Shown here: positions 11,267-21,657 of the stretch, one piece after another | Position numbering within the stretch: position 1 is the first letter of the stretch | Layout: every line of letters begins with the position of its first letter | Assembly: GCA_019828595.1 (NCBI GenBank) | Contig: JAHQRK010000007.1 | Span: forward strand, 1,054,001-1,118,000 | Direction: 5' to 3' | From: Aphanomyces cochlioides | Lineage: Eukaryota; Oomycota; Saprolegniomycetes; Saprolegniales; Verrucalvaceae | Length of the DNA stretch: 64,000 nucleotides | Made by a program: the position numbers and the translations under genes | The notes under the pieces: model-generated | What the model saw: the letters and a program-made list of their open reading frames with translations, nothing else | Databases searched by the model: none | Told to the model about the DNA's origin: nothing

Positions 11267-11926
11267 ATGGCCGAGCGGAAGGCAATCTGCAAGACGATCC
11301 TCATCAGCGTGGTCTCGCCGATCCTCATTTACAACATCGCATCGAAACAAACGTCCAAGGCGAATGCACTCCTGCTCTCTGGGATTCCTCCTGCCATCGA
11401 CGCGATCGGATCAATGATCCGACATGGTCAAGCTGACATCGTAGCATCGCTGATGGTCGTGTCGATATCCTTGTCTGCTCTCATCGCTGGCCTGACCCAA
11501 GATCCAAAGCTCCTACTCGTCAAGGACTCATTCTTCACGTGCATCATTGGAACAACCTTCTTGGTCTCCACGTTTTGGGGAAAGGAAGATATGATGTGGA
11601 CCCACAAGCGCCAACATCGTGGACCTGAAGCCAAGGAAGAAATGGATGCGATGTACGCCAAGCCTGAAGTGAAAGCTCACTCAAAGCGTGTCTGCCGCGT
11701 GTGGGGAGGAGGCTTGCTGATTGAAGCAGCCATTCGTATCACGATGATCTACACGCTGTCCGTGGATGCAGTGGCGTACACAAGTCCAATTCTGATGGTC
11801 GTGACGTTCACGAGTTTGGGCATTTGGACGCGGTGGTTTTCAGGTGCAGCGCCTGAACCAAATTCTGAAAAAGCAAAGTTTCTCGAAGTGGAGACCAATC
11901 TTGAGAATCCTTGCAAAGCCGTCTAA
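11267..11926 (+). CDS. VC0807-like integral membrane protein (intact copy)
   Basis: 219 residues from the ATG at 11267. An in-frame ATG at 11195 would add 24 residues absent from the paralogs. This is the only complete, uninterrupted member of the family in the window. Four to five hydrophobic helices are visible: SPILIYNIAS, the SGIPPAIDAIGSMIR region, ASLMVVSISLSALIAGL, FFTCIIGTTFLVST, and a C-terminal pair including VDAVAYTSPILMVVTF. Conserved polar landmarks are DPKLLLVKDS, KEDMMW and CRVWGGGLLIEAA. Bacterial VC0807-family proteins share the two-part layout; no activity is known. The C-terminus is a short soluble tail. The gene has no intron. Confidence 0.85.
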   Translation: MAERKAICKTILISVVSPILIYNIASKQTSKANALLLSGIPPAIDAIGSMIRHGQADIVASLMVVSISLSALIAGLTQDPKLLLVKDSFFTCIIGTTFLVSTFWGKEDMMWTHKRQHRGPEAKEEMDAMYAKPEVKAHSKRVCRVWGGGLLIEAAIRITMIYTLSVDAVAYTSPILMVVTFTSLGIWTRWFSGAAPEPNSEKAKFLEVETNLENPCKAV

Positions 11927-12241
11927 GCCATGAGAAAACGCTTAGTCGCGCTGACATGGTCGTCGCCCAGCGTACACAGTCACGAGCTTAACCATGCGAC
12001 TAACAGATAACTCTTGCATATCATTAACGACGAGAGAACGGACAATCTCCATGGTATATACACGGCCACAGATGACGATGGGCTTCGATTCTACATTAAA
12101 CAGTCACTGAGATTGCCAAATGGAAGTTGTGTAGCGTCGGCACATGAGTAGAGGCGTCACCTTGCCAACTGGGATGGCGATAAACAACAAGGCTATCTTG
12201 AAATTCGGTCGCACTTCAAAACCCGAGGACACCTAAGCAGC
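11927..12241. other. spacer between two tandem family members
   Basis: 315 bp between the stop of the intact copy and the ATG of the next one. No ORF of note. Confidence 0.5.
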
Positions 12242-12954
12242 ATGGCGCACCGACGAGCAATCTGCCTCACGCTCACAGTCAATGTGGTGGCCCCGATTGT
12301 GATTTACAGCATCGCGTCCAAGGAGATGTCCCAGGCGAGTGCGCTCTTGTTGTCTGGCACCCCACCCGCAGTGTATACAATCGTCTCTGTCATTCGCAAT
12401 CGCCGGATGGATTTAATCGCAGCGATGACTCTGGCATCCATTTCTCTGTTGGCTCTTATCGCAGCTCTGGTACAGGATGCACAGCTCTTGCTAGTCAAGG
12501 ACTCCATCTTCACTTGCATCATTGGGGCTACGTTTTTGATGACCACCATGTGTGCAAAGGAAGACATGATCTGGCAACATCAGCGCGAATATCGAGGAGC
12601 CGAAGCCGAGGAACATCTTGATGCGATGTATGCGAAGCCTGAAATCGATCTCGACGCGTCTGTCAAATGTGGGGCGTTGGTTTGTTCATTGAAGTTGCCA
12701 TTCGCATCGCACTCATCTACACCACTTCCGTCGACGTTGTCGCTTACGCAAGTCCCGTTCTCCTCGTCCTCTTCTTTGCCATTTTGGGCGCTTGGACGAA
12801 ATGCTACATAGGCAGAATTTTTGGAGCGATCACTGAAGAATTGGCATCATATGGAGCCGAGAGTGTCACCGAGAGGACGGCCCAAGACTCGGGGCATTTC
12901 AACCCACTCATGACTCTGGCGCGATCGTCATCGTCGAGCCATTCTCTCCAGTAG
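12242..12954 (+). pseudogene. VC0807-like membrane protein with one frameshift
   Basis: The ATG at 12242 starts a clean family N-terminus (VVAPIVIYSIASKEMSQ, AQLLLVKDSIFTCIIGA, KEDMIW). Around 12650-12656 the frame slips by one base. The following CRVWG-equivalent (RVCQMWG), the helix FIEVAIRIALIYTTSVDVVAYASPVL and the end all read in another frame to a stop at 12954. A single 1-nt deletion relative to the intact sister at 11267 explains it, so this is either a very young pseudogene or a sequencing or assembly slip. Confidence 0.75.
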
Positions 12955-13087
12955 CTTCAAACCCAAGCGGTAAAGACATCTAATTTATATCAGTGGATGG
13001 CACAGTTTGCAGAAGTGCCCGTTGCAAGTTCTCAACAACATTTGACAAGAAATCGCATCGACGATATCTTTTAGAGCAATCTTATAT

Positions 13088-13495
13088 TCATTGGAGGCGG
13101 TACGGCGTTGGCATTGGAACGTCAAAAGCAAGCTCGATCCCATCGCGGTAGAAGCGTCCCGCCTTCGACTCGTTGGGATGAAAGAGTGGAAAGACGACAC
13201 TCTCGGCGCCTTGCGTTGGAGTTCGAGCTCCTCTGTACGCACTCAGCTCCGTCGCGCAGTGGCCTGGGCACACAATGACCGTCTTGATGTCGGGATGATC
13301 GTGAGCTGGATCGAGCCGGAATTCGTCGATCTCAAGCAAGCGAACGTTGGCATAGTTGAATGAACCATTCGCCTCTTGCATTGTCACAAGAGCCGCCTTG
13401 CCGTTGTCGATGGAGCGCGTGCCGAGTAGGATGATGGCTTGGTCACCTAAGCGCTCGGATAGAATGCGCACGACTTCGTAGCCGATGCCCTGATA
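13088..13495 (-). pseudogene. short-chain dehydrogenase/reductase, internally deleted remnant
   Basis: Read from about 13495 downwards, the frame begins with a Rossmann-type glycine segment (GIGYEVVRILSERLG), then ILLGTRS...GKAALVTM as in fungal and plant SDRs. It ends with the family C-terminus (VIVCPGHCATELSAYRG, RTPTQGAESVV, GRFYRDG). About 100 residues that should hold the catalytic Ser and the YxxxK motif are missing between LLEID and FRLDPAH. The start of the Rossmann fold also lacks its first strand, although the preceding bases (CTATCAG) could be an intron acceptor. Without the Tyr/Lys pair it cannot be an active oxidoreductase. Confidence 0.65.
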
Positions 13496-14254
13496 GACTA
13501 CGTGAGATGTCGCAAGGAGATAGAAGGCGTCGATACCTGGTTAGCGCCCGTGATAAAATAAACAAGTGGAGCCATGAATGAAGAAAGTTGAAAAGTGAGC
13601 TTGAGTTCGAAATTCCCGACTAGTTAGCATTGGTCGTTGATGGATCTTCGGGTTGGATGATGCGTGCAAAATGCCACCGCAATCATATGCTGCGCCTGAG
13701 GGCAAATTTGATTCGATGAATCGAGGACCACATGGAGGAGAGAGGCCCCCTCTGGCTGGAAAGAGGGCCCATTCTAGACAACTTTGTATCGTCTTGAGTT
13801 TCTTTCTCGGTGGGCATCGACAGGGTTGTCCAAGCTGACTGGCGAGATGGCAGTATGTGAAAAGATAGATTCCATGGAGTATCGGTGGGGAGAAATATTC
13901 CAGCACGACTGATGGGCATATCGCCATTCATTCTTGAGCTCCATTCTCTGGCCCAGTGAACGATCTTGTCGATGAGTTGTTGCATTACTCGAGGCGAGGC
14001 CAAAGCAATCATGCAACCGACGCGATGCTGTCGTTCGAGAGCGCTATTAAGCATGAACGATAGAAAGATTCATAGGATCGAGCGTCGTCATGCGCGGTGA
14101 CAATGCCCTCTGGACGATCATTTCCTCGAGACTTGCTTACATTTGGTGAAATGATTACAATAGACAAAAAGTTCTAAACCGATGGACTTTGCGCTGCCTT
14201 CAGCGGTTCTGGGCATTGGGTCCATCGTGCAATTTGCTACCTCCCAGCAGCAGC
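13496..14254. other. intergenic; unrecognised frames only
   Basis: Minus-strand frames of 120-128 residues overlap here (13541-13927 and 13683-14054). They share no motif with known families and overlap each other, so at most one could be real. I do not annotate either. Confidence 0.4.
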
Positions 14255-14601
14255 ATGACTGAGCAAAAGTCAATTTGGAAGACGATTGTCATCCATGTTG
14301 TTGCCCCGATCGTCATTTACAACATTGCATCGAAACAAACGTCCAAGGTCAATTTGCTCTTGCTCTCAGAGGCATCCCATCTGTCCCCGACGCAATTCTT
14401 TCCATCATTCGACACCCTCGCATTGACATGGTGGCGTCGCTGACTATCGTGTCGCTTTTGTTGGCAGTACTTCTGGCAGTATGGACACAAGATCCACGGC
14501 TCTTGCTGCTCAAGGACTCTTTCGTCACGCTCCGAGACATTCAGGAACTAATCCATCAATATTTGCATTTTAGCGTCTTCTCGGAGCGAAGCCAGCAGTA
14601 A
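14255..14601 (+). pseudogene. VC0807-like membrane protein, truncated and frameshifted
   Basis: The ATG at 14255 begins MTEQKSIWKTIVIHVVAPIVIYNIASKQ. The frame breaks within SGIP (around 14370) and resumes one frame over as GIPSVPDAILSIIRH...DPRLLLLKDSFVT. After that the family sequence ends and unrelated residues follow to a stop at 14601. The entire C-terminal half is absent, so this is a dead fragment. Its cut end is only about 60 bp from the stop of the kinase gene on the other strand. Confidence 0.75.
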
Positions 14602-14661
14602 GCACTAGACGCTGATCATGTCGTTCTTGCTGGCTCACGATAAATTTGGCGACAATTAGAC

Positions 14662-17600
14662 TCAATCTACTGCTTGGAGATGCCTACAGGCGTCGAATAG
14701 CTCTGCCATCGTCGGTCGCAACGTCGGATCTTCCTTGAAACAACTAGCGATGAGCTCTTGGTACGCTTTCGGTATATCTGGATGCGTGTTGTCTAATCGA
14801 CCACCTTCTAGAACACGAATAGCGGCTTCAGGTGCAGATATTGACGCAAATGGTTTGGCTTCGATAAAAGTCTCCCACATGAGCACGCCAAACGAGAAAG
14901 CATCAGACTTGTAGGAAAAGGCATGAGGAGGCTGGAGTGATTCTGGAGCCATGTACTTGAGTGGTCCGACACTCATGTCAAAGTGCGAACCGCCGTAGGC
15001 ATTGACTCGTCGGCAGAGACCAAAATCACAAACTTTTGCGCGGAGGTTTTGGTCGACGAGACAATTCCGCGCGGCAATGTCGCGATGGATAAAGCCGCCT
15101 TCATGCATGTTGAGCAATCCTGCCGCGACGTCGCCAAGGATTCGACCCTTTTCCTTGTAGCTGAGGCGCTTGCCATACTGAGCCTCGATGGTCCCGTGCG
15201 GCAAATACTCTGTGATCAAACTCAGCGGCTGGGAAATGTCTGTGGATGCTCCCACGAACGGAACAATGTGTGGATGGTGGCCAAACATGTTGAGGACAGC
15301 AGCTTCGTGGCGGAATTCCTGGACAATTTGGTCCCCCGAGTCCCCAAGAGCATCACCACGGATTGTTTTCACCACCACCTGGACAACAACAGAGTTAGAG
15401 ACATGGAGAGGAGAGGAGCTAGTACCTCTTTGCCATGGTAAGTTGCACGGAAAGCTTCACCATAGTTGCCTCGACCAACCATGCCACCAAGTTGCAATGA
15501 ATTGAAGGGAATTTCTGTGAATGTCTTCGGAAGTGCCTCGAGTTCACATGTCAATTCTTGAACTGACAGCGCGTCCTTGTCGACATTGGCCGCCACAAAG
15601 AGATACGATCGCAAGATGAGAACGCTGGATCCAACGATAATCGTGGCCTTGAAGAGGACTTGACCTGTTGATGCTTTCTTTGTGCACTGAACGTCATAAG
15701 CGACACTCGACACGTCGCCTTGCCATTCGAGAGCTTGTGTGGGCTCAGACTTGAGTGCAAACCCACTCGGGACTTCCAACTGCACATGGATAAGAGCCCC
15801 GCGGCGAATTTGGAGCAGCATTTCGCGAGACAACGAACGACCTGATGGATTCGTAGACGTGGCTTGTTCCAACATTTCTTGGCGCTGGTTTACGAGGAAT
15901 GCCCAAATGTCGAACTGAAAAGTCATGCCGTGGCATACTGTAGGAGGTGCGAATGCGAGGAAGTGCACGTTGTCTTGCTTGACTGGTGCATCAAGTGCGC
16001 GATATGTTGGGGCGACGTCAAAGTCGCGGGCTTTCGGGGATGAGAGAGGAGAAAGTATGCCATACGTTGCGATGGACGCGGCAGCTGAAGCCACAGGCGA
16101 CAAGAGGCCATACGATGCTGGTACTTGAGCATACCCACTCGGTGACAACCACCCAGACTGGGCTTTCAATGTGACATCAAGGAACCTCGACTCTTTCGGG
16201 GCATGCAAAACATCCTCTTCATTGAATTCGTCGGTTGGAGCGGTATGGACGATCTCAGCGACAGGTCGTCGAGTTTCTTTCGACGCTGGAGGCCTGCCAC
16301 CAAAAACCACAAGTGATTCTCCAAACGTCCGGTCCTCTTTGACACGAATAGATTCTGACTGTAAAACTGGTTGTGTTGCAACTGTTGATGTTGGTGGCGG
16401 TGGTGATAGAGGCTCTGCCAGCTCGGCGAGTTGGCGCTCCAAGTCGACGCAAATGGCTTCCAAACTGCCCTTTTGGTCTGCGGAGAGGACAACTGCGACA
16501 GCTAAGGTCTGTCGCATCGCATTGAGTTGTGTTTGGATGCCTTCCCTAGCTGTTTTACGGCGCTCAACTTCCTCTTCGTGGGCTTTCCATGCAGCTTTTT
16601 CTTGTTGGAGAGCCACGAATCGAGCTACGTTGTCTGAAAGAGCATCACAGTGTCGATCAAAGATTTGTCGGTCTTGTCGTGTTGGTGGTACTGAGCTTAC
16701 CATCGCACGGAGAGCTAGGAGTTGGTTGCGCAAGTGTTCGATGAGGGTGTCATCACGTGCGGATTCGTCTGATGTTTCCCACAAGCGCTCAAGCGTTTGC
16801 AAACGATCGCGAGCAATGTCCATCGTAGCGTCGTCTTGTTTAGCTTTCTCGCGCTGTACTGTCACGGCGACGTCCAGTTCGCTTTCCCAAGTGTGCAATT
16901 CGTCAGCAAAATCGCGACAAAGGTTTTCTAAATGTCGTCGACGAGGATCATGCACGTCTGTATGTCTGCTAAGCTCTCGCTGGAGTGCTTCCAGGTGCAA
17001 TTTGGCTTCTTCCAATCCACCAGGTTTCCGGAGCGAAATGAGGTGGCGCAACGCATGCACATGATGCTTTCCATCGACCATACTTGGGTCCCCTTTGTGC
17101 TTGTGGGTCTTGTGGTGATGATCTTTCTTTGGCGTTGATTTCTCTGCTAAGGTTGGAGGTGTTTCCAGCCAGCTATTCCAGAAAGATGGAGCCACACCTT
17201 CAACTGGCGGCGGTGGAGGTACAGGAAATCCAAGAACACCATTGCGCTCCGTCAACGTTGAGGGAAAATGAAGCATGGGATGAATAGACTTGTTCGCTTG
17301 ATCAGGATCTAAAGGCGGCAGAACAGGTCCCATGGGAGGCATCAGGGGCATTGGAGGCATCGGAGGCATACTTATAGGACGATTGTATCCACTGCTGGTC
17401 GAATGGCTGCTACCCACTGATGATGTGTGTTGCCCTAAGGGGAGCGATGGTGGAGGCGACTCCATGTCGTCGGACACTGAGCGGGGACTATCTGGGGAGT
17501 CATTCTTTGGCGAGCCAATCCGCAGAATTAACCTGAAGGGCTTCTTCTCACTTCTTGGCAGGAGTTGTCTCGACTCAGCCAGCTCAAGGTCTCGAATGAG

Positions 17601-18173
17601 CCAAAGGTAGTATGATTGAGTCATCCACGTCGAAATCCACACCATGAATATGTTGATTGTGAAGGCGACCACAACAACAATCAAAACTTTCGCGGCGCTC
17701 TCGTCTCCTGTCGACGATGACGATGTTGATGGCTTTGTCGTCAATGGGAATGGAAGTCCTATTTCAGGCCATGGGATCGAAGTAACTGTAGATGTGGGTA
17801 CTGACGGGGCGCTCTGATCTGCAGAGGAGTTTGTGATGATCGATGCACCAATGCTGGCAAAATAAGCCGTTTGAATCTGTTTCCACACGAAAAAGTAGAG
17901 CAAAGTCCACCAAATCGTTCCCCGCTTGATAGCATCGGCTCGAGGCAATGGGAGCTTCGTGTCCGTGATGTAAATACTGTGTATCCAAAGCTCTACTTGC
18001 CACGCCGTGCGTACCACTCGAGTCAGGACATTGTGGAAATTGCCAGTGCAGAACGCGACGAGCAAGTTCAAGACAAACACGACGGCCAGCACCACTTGGA
18101 ACGAGAAGACCCACAAGCACGTACAGAACGTGTAGCAGATCAAACGGTACCACGTGCGCTCAGACGCTGGCAT
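14662..18173 (-). CDS. membrane-anchored TKL-like protein kinase
   Basis: Two exons: 18173-15426 and 15378-14662, with a 47-nt GT...AG intron (15379-15425) in phase 0 that falls just before the catalytic lysine. The product is about 1154 residues. The N-terminus has three to four hydrophobic segments (roughly residues 9-45, 85-110, 160-185), then Pro/Met-rich low complexity (about 230-350), a His/Lys-rich patch, and a long charged coiled-coil region (about 370-560). The kinase domain occupies the last ~250 residues: glycine loop GRGNYGEAF, VVVKTI lysine, catalytic loop HRDIAARN, DFG, and MAPES. The HRDxAARN loop places it near Tyr/TKL kinases, a group greatly expanded in Saprolegniales. It is likely a receptor-type or membrane signalling kinase; the ligand is unknown. 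A GATCCGGATA motif lies about 85 bp upstream of the ATG. Confidence 0.85.
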
Positions 18174-18474
18174 GATGTCGATTGAATGGCGTCAATGATG
18201 GACTGTTTCGTCGTTGGTGGACTTGCTGCAGTCGATCGGAAAAAGAATGTTGGTACGATCCGGATACGCCCGTCTAAAATTCAGTCATCCGGTAATCGTG
18301 ATACAAACATTCTTCGAAACGAAACCCCTAAAACCCTCAAACCCCGATGTACCCACACACCCATAAACCCTTCAACCCCTAACTCAACTTCAACATGGCG
18401 GAAGATCTTGCAGCATGGAAACAGTTGTGTTGTAGAGTTTATATTAATATGTGCATTGGTAGAAGTGAAAGTCT

Positions 18475-19326
18475 TCATACGCCTTCGAGATGGGCAAAGA
18501 AACGATGGGTCATTTCGACGCCAAGGAATAAACAACCATCGGCAGGAAAGCTCCCAAGAACAGCTGAGCTCCAGCCTCGATAGAAACCCATGATGCCTTG
18601 TGCAAGCCAAAGGCGACGCACGGCAGCTTGAAACGTCAATCTTGCATCGACTTGCATACGAGATTTGATCACATCAGCGGGAAAGACAATCGTCCAAGAA
18701 GAGGCGCCAGCACATCCACCCGAGGCAAGCACAGCAAGTGGATGCAAATCACGACGCGACTCCACATTGAGCAGATCCATGAATCGACAGGTATAAAAGT
18801 TGTACAAGCCAAAGAAGCAAAAGTTGAAAGGCACATCACGGAGCATGACTGCACCAAGGCCAGACATGAGCCCAGTAACACCGCTTTCTTGAATGATGGC
18901 ACGAATGCAGCGTCCGATACCCATTGATTCAGCATGTGCATACGTCTGGAGACGGCATTTTACAACTTCGGCGGGAGTGATGGCCGCAGCAGAAAAAACG
19001 CCTGAAGCACTGCCGATCAAAGCTTCATCCGTTGTTGAGAGCGGTTGACCATCCGGGAAGAAAATGCGCTTGAGTGCTCCATTGGCCGTAAAGAGGACTG
19101 AGTTTTCAATGATCGCGCTTGAGAGTGCGGGTACAGCTCCTTTCCACAGCGAACGGACGCTTTCCTGCCGGACGGTCTTCGCAAAACAGTCAAATAGACC
19201 CGAGTATTGCGAATTAGCGCCTTGAGTTTGCAAACGCACCTTCACAACATCGAAAGGAAGACCAGCGTACACATTAAAGATCGCACCAACAACACCGCTG
19301 GTCGTTTCCCTCAGGTCCAACGACAT
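18475..19326 (-). CDS. mitochondrial carrier family (SLC25) transporter
   Basis: 283 residues, single exon, ATG at 19326. It has three repeats, each with the carrier signature: PFDVVKVRLQ, PAEVVKCRLQ and PADVIKSRMQ, followed by the usual glycine-containing second halves (YSGLFDCF, GIGRCIRAI, TFQAAVRRL) and six predicted membrane helices. The length is typical. Such carriers exchange metabolites across the inner mitochondrial membrane. The R/K pattern and overall look suggest the basic amino acid/ornithine or acylcarnitine branch, but I cannot fix the substrate from motifs alone. Its stop lies about 300 bp from the start of the kinase gene, on the same strand. Confidence 0.9.
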   Translation of the reverse strand: MSLDLRETTSGVVGAIFNVYAGLPFDVVKVRLQTQGANSQYSGLFDCFAKTVRQESVRSLWKGAVPALSSAIIENSVLFTANGALKRIFFPDGQPLSTTDEALIGSASGVFSAAAITPAEVVKCRLQTYAHAESMGIGRCIRAIIQESGVTGLMSGLGAVMLRDVPFNFCFFGLYNFYTCRFMDLLNVESRRDLHPLAVLASGGCAGASSWTIVFPADVIKSRMQVDARLTFQAAVRRLWLAQGIMGFYRGWSSAVLGSFPADGCLFLGVEMTHRFFAHLEGV

Positions 19327-20268
19327 GCTCTGCGAATGCCCCGGCGCGAAGTTGAGTGCGCGCTCACTGCGTCATGCACTGGAATCCAACCAGATTGATC
19401 AGTCCATTGGTCAATAGATATTCCAATTTGATTGGATAAAAACAATGTATGCGTCTATTTGATTGGTTAAAATGATCAAAATCAAATCAAAATAGTAAAA
19501 TTGCATTGGATGATGAAATATAATTATAACCAATTAAATTTCTGTATCTTTAGTCTAAAGTCAGTCCACAAATGGCAGCTTGTATAAGGCAGTTTGGCAC
19601 AAGACATGCTCTTCGTGCTGAAAGGATCGATCAAAGGCAACCACATATCCAAGAAATCAAGAATATACCACTCCATAGCTCTGTAGTGTGCACGTCTGTA
19701 GTGTGCACGGCGCATCTGGTCGATATCACTCAACTCCCCAAAATGTACTAAAGTTCAAATCAGAGACTTGAAGTTACGTCAAAACTCCTTACGATTTGTT
19801 GACACCGCAGATCTTTTGGATTTCAAAGTAGACCACATTAATATAGCTGACAAACTCTGGGCTATGTATTTGACACTCTGACTGCGCGGTCTTGGTTGAT
19901 TGTAAGCTGATGGCCGCGATCTCTGGATTAGTACAAATGCTAGTACTTTTAGTAGTACTATACTTTTTTGGCTGTTGTTGCATTTTAGACACGTTCGAAA
20001 CGACACAACCTCTGACGCAGTGTTGAATCAAGGAGCGTCCGGGGCAGTTTTGAGTGGCGTTTGAAGTCAGTCAACTGCAACAGGCGACATGGGAACGGAG
20101 CATTTTGGCCACGTATGGACACGCGGCGGATGTCGCTTCCATGCCGTAGATCGTTCCAATTTTATCACCGCCAAGGCTGTCGCCACAATACCCTGCCACG
20201 ATGGAGAAGTAGCCACAGATGTCGTTTTCGACCATTTGTACAATCATAACAAGACATATATGGAAAAT
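19327..20268. other. intergenic, AT-rich
   Basis: No supported gene. Contains CCAAT-like and inverted ATTGG-like motifs near 19390-19550, a short tandem duplication (GTAGTGTGCAC twice at about 19682-19710), and a palindromic AGTACT-rich stretch near 19940-19960. Confidence 0.5.
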
Positions 20269-20934
20269 TTAAGCTTCACAGCAGAACAAAACTCGGCCAG
20301 CAGCACCTTCGAGAGGTTGGAGGTCGCGAGCGTTCGAGTCGGTGGGGATTACGTCAATGAACTGCTGGATTTGGGCAGCCGAGACCGTTCGAGGATCCTT
20401 GACGATGACCCACTCGACACCTTCCGTGTATGGAGGCGTCGTGAGCGAGCCTTCGTAGCGATAGAAGCTTTCGTTGTCAATCTTGAGCGAGTCAAAATGG
20501 ATATCCTTGACAGCAATCTTCTCGCCACGGGGTTCAGCCTCAGCAAGAACGTCCCAAAATTGGGCAAGGAATTCGCTTTCTTCGCCCTCTTCAAAGAAAA
20601 CACCAACAACTGCGAGGTGGCCGTCCTTGGACTGATGCACCAAGTGCATGCAAAATGGAAACGCCTTGCCTTCGACAGTGTGTTCGGATGGCGTGTGGAA
20701 GTGAAATTGAATCGGGTGAAATTCACGACCGTCACGTAATTTCAACACTGAGTTGTTGCCGCCATTCCAATGCACTTTGAAATTCGAGCCACCATGTTCG
20801 ATGAACCCATCGCTGCGGCCAATTGTGAGCTCAATCTTGCCAGTCGAGTCGTCCATGACGAGTTCTTTGACTTCCGTCGGGTCGATATCAATAGGCGATT
20901 GCTGGGGCATGGCGTGAATTGCAAAGTGAGGCAA
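20269..20934 (-). CDS. alpha-type carbonic anhydrase
   Basis: 221 residues from the ATG at 20934. It interconverts CO2 and bicarbonate with a zinc ion. The fold markers are in order: QQSPIDI near the start; the zinc ligands in FHFHTPSEH (two His) and in MHLVHQ (the third His); VVGVFFE; and the C-terminal SLTTPPYTEGVEW substrate-pocket segment. All three zinc histidines are present. The protein begins almost directly with the QSPI motif and has no signal peptide, so it is predicted to be cytosolic unless an upstream exon is missed. It is slightly short because the N-terminal arm is absent. A perfect TATCCGGATA palindrome lies about 50 bp upstream. Confidence 0.92.
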   Translation of the reverse strand: MPHFAIHAMPQQSPIDIDPTEVKELVMDDSTGKIELTIGRSDGFIEHGGSNFKVHWNGGNNSVLKLRDGREFHPIQFHFHTPSEHTVEGKAFPFCMHLVHQSKDGHLAVVGVFFEEGEESEFLAQFWDVLAEAEPRGEKIAVKDIHFDSLKIDNESFYRYEGSLTTPPYTEGVEWVIVKDPRTVSAAQIQQFIDVIPTDSNARDLQPLEGAAGRVLFCCEA

Positions 20935-21657
20935 AGTGAGCCAAAGTGAGCCTTCAACAAATCCATCGTGGCATCACACGGCGGTATCCGGATATAAATC
21001 CATGTCATCCGCATACCATGTCAATGCCTCTTGAAGATACGCGTATCTTTGCAACCAAATTGTAACTAGCGTCTGAAAAGCGTTTTGAACAACTTGATTT
21101 TGTCTTTTGAACAAGACGACGGCCACGTCAGCAAGATTCATCATCCTTTCATACATCCACGACCAAGATATCCATGTTCGGGATGAAGGAACCCATTGCT
21201 CTTGCCAAGAGGACAGTAGCAGCAACGAGAAAGCTTGTGGGTGCAGTAGAGGGGCTGGTGGGGGGAAAGAAGGGGGAATTGGCAGGATTTGAAGGCAAGC
21301 ATGTTTACAGATCTCATCGCAAGCGACAGCTGAAAGGAGCCCAAGATGTGCATTAACTCAGCGTGACTTGCTACCCCTCGAGCAAGCTTGAGCCACGAAG
21401 AATGAGAAGCTATGTTTTGACTCAGCTGGAGCAGAGATTCGAGGAACTGCAAATATGAAATGCAAAGCGAAGTTAGCAATGCTTCCGACGGAACACAAAT
21501 GACACGAGACGGCAAAGGAGGATCAATTTGAATTAATTGTGCGATGGCGAGGACGATTTTGTCGACGGAGTAACGACAGACGCCATTTTCATGATCTTTT
21601 TCATCCCATCGATGGTCATCATCTCGACTAGCTCTGGGTGTGCATACCTAATGCAAG
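20935..21657. other. promoter side of the carbonic anhydrase; otherwise no gene seen
   Basis: Overlapping frames at 20974-21515 show no motif. Short imperfect repeats of GCAAAGTGAG occur just upstream of the carbonic anhydrase start (20919-20950). Confidence 0.45.
20985..20994. promoter_or_regulatory. TATCCGGATA palindrome upstream of carbonic anhydrase
   Basis: Perfect 10-bp palindrome about 50 bp upstream of the ATG, followed by TATAAAT. The same word occurs at 2076-2085 (about 130 bp upstream of a VC0807-like start) and 39920-39929, and a one-base variant lies 84 bp upstream of the kinase ATG. The role is inferred only from recurrence and position. Confidence 0.35.

Noticed and set aside
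13541..14054. two overlapping minus-strand frames of 120-128 residues
   Set aside because: They overlap each other in different frames and contain no recognisable motif. There is no splice evidence linking them to the SDR remnant.
16171..17064. 297-residue plus-strand open frame
   Set aside because: It lies wholly antisense to the kinase gene's coiled-coil region. Its Ser/Arg/Cys-rich composition is what the complement of that codon usage gives, and it has no domain.
18315..18385. C-rich AACCCTAAAACCCT-like stretch resembling telomere repeats
   Set aside because: The unit is too irregular and the tract too short. It lies between two ordinary genes and is more likely a promoter-proximal C-rich tract.
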